Part shown: positions 42,643 to 47,446 of the stretch, piece by piece
Layout of the letters: each line of letters begins with the position of its first letter
How positions within the stretch are numbered: the first letter of the stretch is position 1
Source of the DNA: Desulfobacteraceae bacterium
GTDB lineage: Bacteria > Desulfobacterota > Syntrophobacteria > Syntrophobacterales > Syntrophobacteraceae
Reading direction: 5' to 3'
Assembly: GCA_021372055.1 (NCBI GenBank)
Contig: JAJFVB010000221.1
Span: 1-47,446 of the forward strand
Length of the DNA: 47,446 nt
Translations under genes and position numbers: made by a program
Notes under the pieces: generated by a model
The model's database searches: none
Told to the model about the DNA's origin: nothing
What the model saw: only the letters and a program-made list of their open reading frames with translations

Positions 42643-44165
42643 GGGGATATCCTCCTATACATTTTGAAATACGCAAAGCGGTATAATAACGCAAAAACCG
42701 CTGCAAAAACCGAAAACCAGGCGAAAATATCGCCGTATTTCGCATAAAAAGACAAAAACGGCATCGGATGAATATTTCGAGTGAGAAATCCTCCCGTATT
42801 GAGAGGTATTCTCCCCAGTTCCGCGCCGGTAGCGTCGAAAACAGCGCTTACCCCCGTATTGGCGGCCCTCGCGAGAGGGACCCTGAACTCGATTGCCCGC
42901 CAGCGGGAGATATCAAGATGCTGATAGGGTCCTCCCGTGTCCCCGTACCATGCGTCATTGGTCATGTTCATGAGGACCTGAGCACCCCTGCGAATCGACT
43001 CGCGCGAGATTTCCGGAAAGATTACCTCGTAGCAGATAAGAACGCCCATGGGCAGCCCATTCAGAAAAACCGGCCCGGGGTCCTTTCCCGGAACAAAATC
43101 CATGTCCCCGAACGCGAGATGGCGCACGAAAAAGAGCACGCTTGACAGGGGCACATACTCCCCGAACGGCACCAGATGCTGCTTGGCGTAAGCTCCCTTC
43201 AGTATCCCGCGCCCGTCAAGAAGATAAGCCCTGTTGAGCAGCCGCGCCTTGCCGTCGATCAAAGTCACGCCGAGACTGCCGAAGAGAACCGGCTTTTTCG
43301 ATTCTTCAACGAACCTGTTGACTTCGGGCGAACGAATTTCATCGATTCCGTAGAAAAACGGCATGGCCGATTCGGGCCAGAACAGCAGATCCGGTACCGG
43401 CTCCTCCCTCAGCGCCTCCTGCGAAAAAAGCGCGTAACGGCTGATCGTCTCGGTTTGAAATGCCGGGTCCCACTTTTCGTCCTGCTTGATGTTGCCCTGG
43501 ATCACCGAAACGGCCAACGGTGCAGCCCGTCCCTGTATCGATTTGATATTGTCCAGGCGCCAGAAGCCGTAAAACAGGGCCGCAACGATGCACGCTGCAA
43601 GCAGCGTTACGCCGCTCTTGCGGAAATAATTGAAAAAAAATCCCGCCACGACCGTGCTCCCGAGCACCACAAGCCAGCTCAGACCATACACCCCGGTAAT
43701 GTCGGCAACCTGGATCAACAGGTTTAGCGGAGTTTGCGTATATCCGATGTTCGACCACGGAAACCCGGAAAAGGGGAAAAACGCCCTCATCCATTCCAGG
43801 GCCACCCACACAAAAGGCAATCCGAAAACAAAGAGCGCCGGCTGCTTTTCGAGCCAGCACGCAGTCAGGCTGAAAACAGCGGGATAGAGCGCAAGCATGC
43901 AGCACAGCAGCAGGAGGATCAAAAGCGAGACGACGAACGGAAAGCCGCCGAAGTGGTATATGGCGTACCGTATCCAGAACAACACGGTAAACAGGTGCAC
44001 GACTCCGCAGAGATACCCGAGCCAGAAGGCATGCTTCAGACTTTTGCCTCTGATCGCAAAGAAAAGCGGCACCAGGGCAATCCAGGAAAGAAAGTAGAGC
44101 GCCGGTTTGGGAAAACCGGCCGTGAGCAGCAATCCGCTCAGAATCGAGAGTAAAACCGCGTCCAT
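42639..44165 (-). CDS. lnt: Apolipoprotein N-acyltransferase
   Basis: 508 residues. Several N-terminal membrane helices precede a periplasmic nitrilase-type domain with the full triad: Glu in LFWPESAMPF near residue 263, Lys in YAKQHLVPFGEYVP near 328, and Cys in GVLICYEVIFPE near 375. It adds the third acyl chain to lipoproteins in the inner membrane, fitting a Gram-negative cell with lipoproteins such as the one at 1-583. Gene order corC-lnt is conserved in many Proteobacteria. The stop overlaps the prfB start. Confidence 0.94.
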   Translation of the reverse strand: MDAVLLSILSGLLLTAGFPKPALYFLSWIALVPLFFAIRGKSLKHAFWLGYLCGVVHLFTVLFWIRYAIYHFGGFPFVVSLLILLLLCCMLALYPAVFSLTACWLEKQPALFVFGLPFVWVALEWMRAFFPFSGFPWSNIGYTQTPLNLLIQVADITGVYGLSWLVVLGSTVVAGFFFNYFRKSGVTLLAACIVAALFYGFWRLDNIKSIQGRAAPLAVSVIQGNIKQDEKWDPAFQTETISRYALFSQEALREEPVPDLLFWPESAMPFFYGIDEIRSPEVNRFVEESKKPVLFGSLGVTLIDGKARLLNRAYLLDGRGILKGAYAKQHLVPFGEYVPLSSVLFFVRHLAFGDMDFVPGKDPGPVFLNGLPMGVLICYEVIFPEISRESIRRGAQVLMNMTNDAWYGDTGGPYQHLDISRWRAIEFRVPLARAANTGVSAVFDATGAELGRIPLNTGGFLTRNIHPMPFLSFYAKYGDIFAWFSVFAAVFALLYRFAYFKMYRRISP

Positions 44166-44249
44166 AAGCGTGCTTTTCAGGAAAGGGTGAATGCATGCAA
44201 AGAGAATATGCGGAAAAGAGGAGGCAAAGAGGCGACCCGATTTCCCCGG

Positions 44250-45206
44250 CTACGCGCCGGGCTCCTCCCCCGAAGGCCCCTCCGGAACCGTTTTGTCAAT
44301 TCTGCGGATGCGCACCCGATCGATCTTTCGCGTCGTGGCAGCCTCAATGACAATCTCGAGGTTCTCGTAGCTTATGCGCTCGTTAATCTGCGGGACCCTT
44401 CCGGTCAGGCTGATTACCAGCCCCCCTACCGACTCGTAGTCCCCCTCGGGGAACTCCATATGGAGAAAATCTTCCAGCTTTTCGATATCCAGGCGCGCGT
44501 TGACGGCAATCGAGCCGTCCTCGTGTTCGACAATCATCTTCTGTTCGGCGTCGTATTCGTCCATCACCTCGCCGATTATTTCCTCGATGATATCTTCCAG
44601 CGTGAGTATGCCGGCGGTCCCGCCATATTCGTCTATGACGATGGCCATGTGGGATTTGTTGTCCCTGAGGTCCTGGAGAACTTCGCTGATCTTCTTCGTC
44701 TCGGGGATGAAATAGGGAGGCCGCGTGATCTCTTTTACCGCAATTTCCCCCGTTCCCCAGAAGGACAGGAGGTCCTTGGCGTGCAGAGTCCCGATGATGT
44801 TGTCGATGCTGTCCTGGTAAATCGGAATCCGGGAATGCCCGCTCTGGATGATAAGCTGAATGATGTCCGACAGCGAGGTCCCGGCATCGGCATAAACGGT
44901 GTCGGTGCGGGGGACCATGATTTCACGCGCTATCGTATCCCGAAAGGAAAAGATCCCCTGAATCATTTCCCCTTCGTCTTCGGAGATCAGCCCTCGCTGC
45001 TCTCCCTCATCGATAATCTGCTGGATCTCTTTTTCGATGTCTTCTGAGTCTTCGACACGGGCAAGCCGTCGGAAGCACATTCGGAGCCAATTCTGAATTC
45101 CTTTGGCTGGCTGGTCTCCCAATTCTCGATCACTCTCTCTGAAGTAAGTGGCTGTATTAAAAGGCAAAACCAGGTCAATTTTATCTTTCGAAAACCAGTT
45201 TAGCAA
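44250..45206 (-). CDS. corC: CBS-domain protein of the CorC/HlyC type (cytosolic, no DUF21)
   Basis: 318 residues. A linker helix (EDIEKEIQQIIDEGEQRGLI) is followed by two CBS motifs: AREIMVPRTDTVYADAGTSL ... GHSRIPIYQDSIDNIIGTLH and SEVLQDLRDNKSHMAIVIDE YGGTAGILTLEDIIEEIIGE. The C-terminal CorC_HlyC beta domain follows (ARLDIEKLEDFLHMEFPEGD, GDYESVGGLVISLTGRVP). It lacks the transmembrane DUF21 domain of CNNM proteins, matching E. coli YbeX. The family has been linked to Mg/Co efflux and ribosome maturation, and its place next to lnt is typical. The start used is a TTG that overlaps the speB stop by seven bases; an ATG at 45080 is possible. Confidence 0.9.
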   Translation of the reverse strand: MLNWFSKDKIDLVLPFNTATYFRESDRELGDQPAKGIQNWLRMCFRRLARVEDSEDIEKEIQQIIDEGEQRGLISEDEGEMIQGIFSFRDTIAREIMVPRTDTVYADAGTSLSDIIQLIIQSGHSRIPIYQDSIDNIIGTLHAKDLLSFWGTGEIAVKEITRPPYFIPETKKISEVLQDLRDNKSHMAIVIDEYGGTAGILTLEDIIEEIIGEVMDEYDAEQKMIVEHEDGSIAVNARLDIEKLEDFLHMEFPEGDYESVGGLVISLTGRVPQINERISYENLEIVIEAATTRKIDRVRIRRIDKTVPEGPSGEEPGA

Positions 45207-46126
45207 CTCACCTGACCCTTGTCCACGAAAATATAGGACAGGAGCTTGTAGAGCAGCCGAGCCGCGAAAAACTCGGATGCGGTGTCCGGAGGAACCGGCA
45301 ACAGCTCCATGATGTCAAGCCCGACGATATTCGCCTGCCCGATTACTGTCCTGAGCATTGCAAGGGTCTCGTACCACCCGAGGCCGCCGGGCTCGGGCGT
45401 ACCGACCGCCGGCATGATAGACGGATCGAAGCCGTCCAGATCAATGCTTATATAGACATTCCCCCGTCCGACCGCATCCGGAACGGACTCCCACAGGGCG
45501 GGCTTCCGATGCAGTTCATAAGCGAAGAAACAGGGTATCCTTCTTTCACGTATAAAATCGAACTCTTCCCGCGTAAGGGATCGAATTCCGACCTGAACGA
45601 GCCGCGCATGATCAAAGGCCCGCCTCATGATGCAGGCATTGCTGTAGGGACTCCCCTGGTATTCCTCCCGCAGGTCGGAGTGCGCATCCAGATGCAGAAT
45701 GGTAAGATCCGGATACTTTGCGGCGAGCGCTTCGACCATGCCCAGGGAGAGCAGGTGTTCGCCGCCCAGGAGAACCGGAAACTTGCCGCTGCCGATCACG
45801 AATTCACACGCGTCCCGGACGTCCTGCACCATTGCCCTGGGCGAGAGGATATTCACGGGGAGTTCCGGCATCGTGAAGAGCCCCTCGCGGTAGACCTCCG
45901 TGCAGGTCTCTTCGTCGAACAGCTCCAGTTCCCTCGACGCGTTCAGAATGGCCCGGGGCCCTTCGCGCGTCCCCGATCGGAAGGTTGTCGTCCCGTCGTA
46001 GGGCACCGGAATGATAACCGCGCCCGCATCATCGAAATCGGCTTCCTCGGTCTGAAGCCCCAAGAACGAACAATGGGGCCCCAGGCTCCCAAAAGCCCTG
46101 GACCCCATTCCATTATTTTCAGTCAT
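45200..46126 (-). CDS. speB: Agmatinase (putrescine formation)
   Basis: 308 residues of the ureohydrolase family. Manganese-binding and catalytic segments are GGEHLLSLG (His), LHLDAHSDLREEY (Asp-x-His-x-Asp), and YISIDLDGFDPSIMPAVGTPEPGGL (Asp-x-Asp, with the Glu/Pro-rich loop). It hydrolyses agmatine to putrescine and urea, the substrate of the spermidine pathway fed by SpeD. Twelve bases separate it from speD, and it overlaps the CBS gene. Spermidine synthase and arginine decarboxylase are not in the window. Confidence 0.92.
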   Translation of the reverse strand: MTENNGMGSRAFGSLGPHCSFLGLQTEEADFDDAGAVIIPVPYDGTTTFRSGTREGPRAILNASRELELFDEETCTEVYREGLFTMPELPVNILSPRAMVQDVRDACEFVIGSGKFPVLLGGEHLLSLGMVEALAAKYPDLTILHLDAHSDLREEYQGSPYSNACIMRRAFDHARLVQVGIRSLTREEFDFIRERRIPCFFAYELHRKPALWESVPDAVGRGNVYISIDLDGFDPSIMPAVGTPEPGGLGWYETLAMLRTVIGQANIVGLDIMELLPVPPDTASEFFAARLLYKLLSYIFVDKGQVSC

Positions 46127-46138
46127 GATTACCGGTCT

Positions 46139-46582
46139 CTACCTCGAACGCTGCTTCAGCATGCGATCCATCCGGACCACCTGCGCGGATTCGCGGATCG
46201 TGTTCGGAAATTCCTGCCCGCGATCGAGCACTTTGATCTCATGCTTCTGAATCTTGAAGTACTGTTTAATCGTTTCCACTGCCATGTCGGTATCGAACGG
46301 CTTGCATGAAAACATATCGATGCTCAGATAGTGTTTCTCCGGAAACGTGTGAATGATAATATGACTCTCAGCGATCAGAACAAACCCGGATACCCCCCAG
46401 TCTTCCGGTACCGCGCCGGAATAACGGAAAACATAAGGCGGCATGATTTTAGTCATGTCCATTTCGGACGGGTAGCGATCGAGAAAATTGTAGATCAGGT
46501 TGATATCTTCCAGCGATTCACGATCGCATCCGTAGCCGTCCAGAATAAGATGGACCCCAAAACCGAATTCAGGCTTGCCCAT
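46139..46582 (-). CDS. speD: S-adenosylmethionine decarboxylase proenzyme (prokaryotic type)
   Basis: 147 residues, class 1B size. The self-cleavage site is in IAESHIIIHTFPE near residue 73, where the Ser becomes the pyruvoyl group, with the catalytic His a few residues on. The catalytic Cys is in IDMFSCKPFD near residue 90. It makes decarboxylated SAM, the aminopropyl donor for spermidine. The frame opens at a GTG three codons upstream, but the ATG at 46582 has AGGAGG eight bases away. First gene of the minus-strand run to prfB, behind the promoter at 46911-46939 and a long leader. Confidence 0.94.
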   Translation of the reverse strand: MGKPEFGFGVHLILDGYGCDRESLEDINLIYNFLDRYPSEMDMTKIMPPYVFRYSGAVPEDWGVSGFVLIAESHIIIHTFPEKHYLSIDMFSCKPFDTDMAVETIKQYFKIQKHEIKVLDRGQEFPNTIRESAQVVRMDRMLKQRSR

Positions 46583-46904
46583 GGCAGTCACCTCCTGTTT
46601 GAGGACTCAAGGTCCCCTAAAGTATCTATGATTCTATTGCCGCCCTGTCGGAGATGCTACCGTGAGCACTCTAAAAACGCAGCGGGGCAGTCACGTTTTT
46701 AGCCATCGATGATGGATACTCACTGCCGGAACTTCGGGGCGGCTTTAATGCCACAGCATAAAGTGGTCTCACACTTGGGTTATAAAAAAATATCACCATG
46801 CCAATCTGCTGTGCAATGCCCTACCCTAACAGATTTTCAGGTGATGCCGTTACCAAAGCTCAACGATTTTCACAGGTTAACCGCAAGGCCATATCCCCAA
46901 CGGT
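46583..46904 (-). other. Long 5' leader of speD, possible regulatory RNA
   Basis: About 320 nt between the predicted transcription start and the speD ATG, more AT-rich than the coding DNA. A hairpin with a perfect 9-bp stem CTAAAAACG/CGTTTTTAG (46702-46694 with 46679-46671, 14-nt loop) lies about 90 nt before the start and has U-rich arms like a weak attenuator. A short frame (46799-46671) ends in that hairpin but has no ribosome site. No known riboswitch class was recognised. Confidence 0.5.
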
Positions 46905-46910
46905 GTGCCC

Positions 46911-46939
46911 TATATAAAGTACCCCAGCAGGAGTGTCAA
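46911..46939 (-). promoter_or_regulatory. Sigma-70 promoter of the speD-prfB run
   Basis: Minus-strand TTGACA (46939-46934), exactly 17 bases, TATATA (46916-46911). This is the best sigma-70 match noticed in the window. The start would be near 46904. Confidence 0.8.
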
Positions 46940-46996
46940 GATTATTTTTAAGATATTTCCCGTGCTGGAGTGTCCGCGACGAAATACTCGCCGATT

Positions 46997-47446
46997 TCAC
47001 CGCGACTCTTCATCGACATAAACGGTATCCCTCCCGCATTGCTTCTTCGCATGATAGAGGGCTGCGTCCGAGCGCTGAATCATGTCCTGAATATCCTCCT
47101 CGAGGTTTCCCGTCTTCTCGCTGAACCGCGCGACCCCGATCGAGAGCGAAGTCGGCTCGAAACCCAGCCCGGAATATTTCACGCGAATGCGGTTGGCCAC
47201 CGCGAGAACACGCACGTCCGGCAGATGCGGAAGCAGCAAAACGAATTCATCCCCTCCGAACCGGTAGGCGCTGTCGATGTTTTCGCGAATCGACTGCAGG
47301 AGGAGCGAAGCCGTCTGAACCAGGAGGACATCGCCGGCCGGATGGCCGTTCAGGTCGTTGAAATGCTTGAAATGGTCTATATCCAGGAAGAAAAGATAGA
47401 GCGGATGCTGGTATCGAACAGCCCGTATGGCTTCCTTGCGCGCGTT
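46997..47446 (-). CDS. Diguanylate cyclase (GGDEF domain), N-terminus outside the window
   Basis: The frame is open from the right edge, so only the last 149 residues are seen, most of one GGDEF domain: FFLDIDHFKHFNDLNGHPAGD (metal-binding Asp), then RFGGDEFVLLLPH (active GGDEF), ending at VDEESR. The inhibitory I-site RxxD five residues before GGDEF is not canonical (ENID in that position, with an Arg one residue earlier), so feedback inhibition may be lost. It makes cyclic di-GMP from two GTP. Input domains would lie beyond the window. It is followed after 58 bp by the speD promoter on the same strand. Confidence 0.92.
   Translation of the reverse strand, partial: NARKEAIRAVRYQHPLYLFFLDIDHFKHFNDLNGHPAGDVLLVQTASLLLQSIRENIDSAYRFGGDEFVLLLPHLPDVRVLAVANRIRVKYSGLGFEPTSLSIGVARFSEKTGNLEEDIQDMIQRSDAALYHAKKQCGRDTVYVDEESR

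Noticed and set aside
46671..46799. 43-codon frame in the speD leader as a possible regulatory peptide
   Set aside because: No ribosome binding site and no codon pattern of interest; its end in a hairpin is noted but not enough to call it.
1..47446. CRISPR arrays, tRNA or rRNA genes, insertion sequences, prophage or defence genes
   Set aside because: I looked for regular direct repeats with spacers, tRNA-like cloverleaf ends, transposase motifs and phage genes and found none. The only repeat family is the four-hairpin element.

Overview
The window looks like chromosomal DNA of a Gram-negative anaerobe of the Desulfobacterota (sulfate reducers and syntrophs). The strongest pointer is a complete qrcABCD operon (15866-20940) for the menaquinone reductase that takes electrons from periplasmic cytochrome c3. 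Supporting points are many sigma-54/NtrC-type signals, high-GC third codon positions, and a MoeA/periplasmic-binding-protein fusion. A Syntrophobacter-like organism fits, but the species cannot be fixed from sequence alone. There is no phage, transposase, CRISPR array, tRNA or rRNA gene; this is housekeeping and energy-metabolism DNA.

Layout. 1-2225: a minus-strand operon of a small membrane protein, a TauE/SafE anion exporter and a lipoprotein (cut by the window edge), behind a near-consensus sigma-54 promoter. 2365-10645: a signalling block with a degenerate receiver protein, a Cache-PAS histidine kinase divergent from an NtrC-type sigma-54 activator, and two further kinase/CheY-like receiver pairs. 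10845-15468: a PflX-type radical SAM protein overlapping a MoeA-PBP fusion, a nitrilase-fold protein lacking the catalytic cysteine, and an endonuclease/exonuclease/phosphatase-family protein. 15691-22447: qrcABCD with promoter and terminator, then two membrane proteins of unknown function. 22386-27257: nadB, then divergently a HAD phosphatase coupled to a possible TraB-like protein, a large-type SRP RNA with Alu domain, a monohaem cytochrome c and a glutamine amidotransferase.

27403-38309: a 1919-residue tandem UvrA (four ATPase modules) divergent from mutS, followed by an RNase II/R-family exonuclease. 38320-41200: glnK-amt with a candidate sigma-54 promoter, and uppP. 41465-46939: an operon-like minus-strand run speD-speB-corC-lnt-prfB, with the classic prfB programmed frameshift, a strong sigma-70 promoter and a leader of about 320 nt at one end, and an intrinsic terminator at the other. 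A GGDEF protein is cut by the right edge.

The most unusual structure is a family of three intergenic repeats (about 155-170 bp, at 2947, 6918 and 27271). Each is built from four successive hairpins, and the hairpin arms change in sequence between copies while pairing is kept. They look like a structured, possibly mobile or terminator-like RNA/DNA element. Other points worth attention are the sigma-54 control of the TauE operon, the Cys-to-Gly nitrilase homologue, the giant UvrA and the large SRP RNA.
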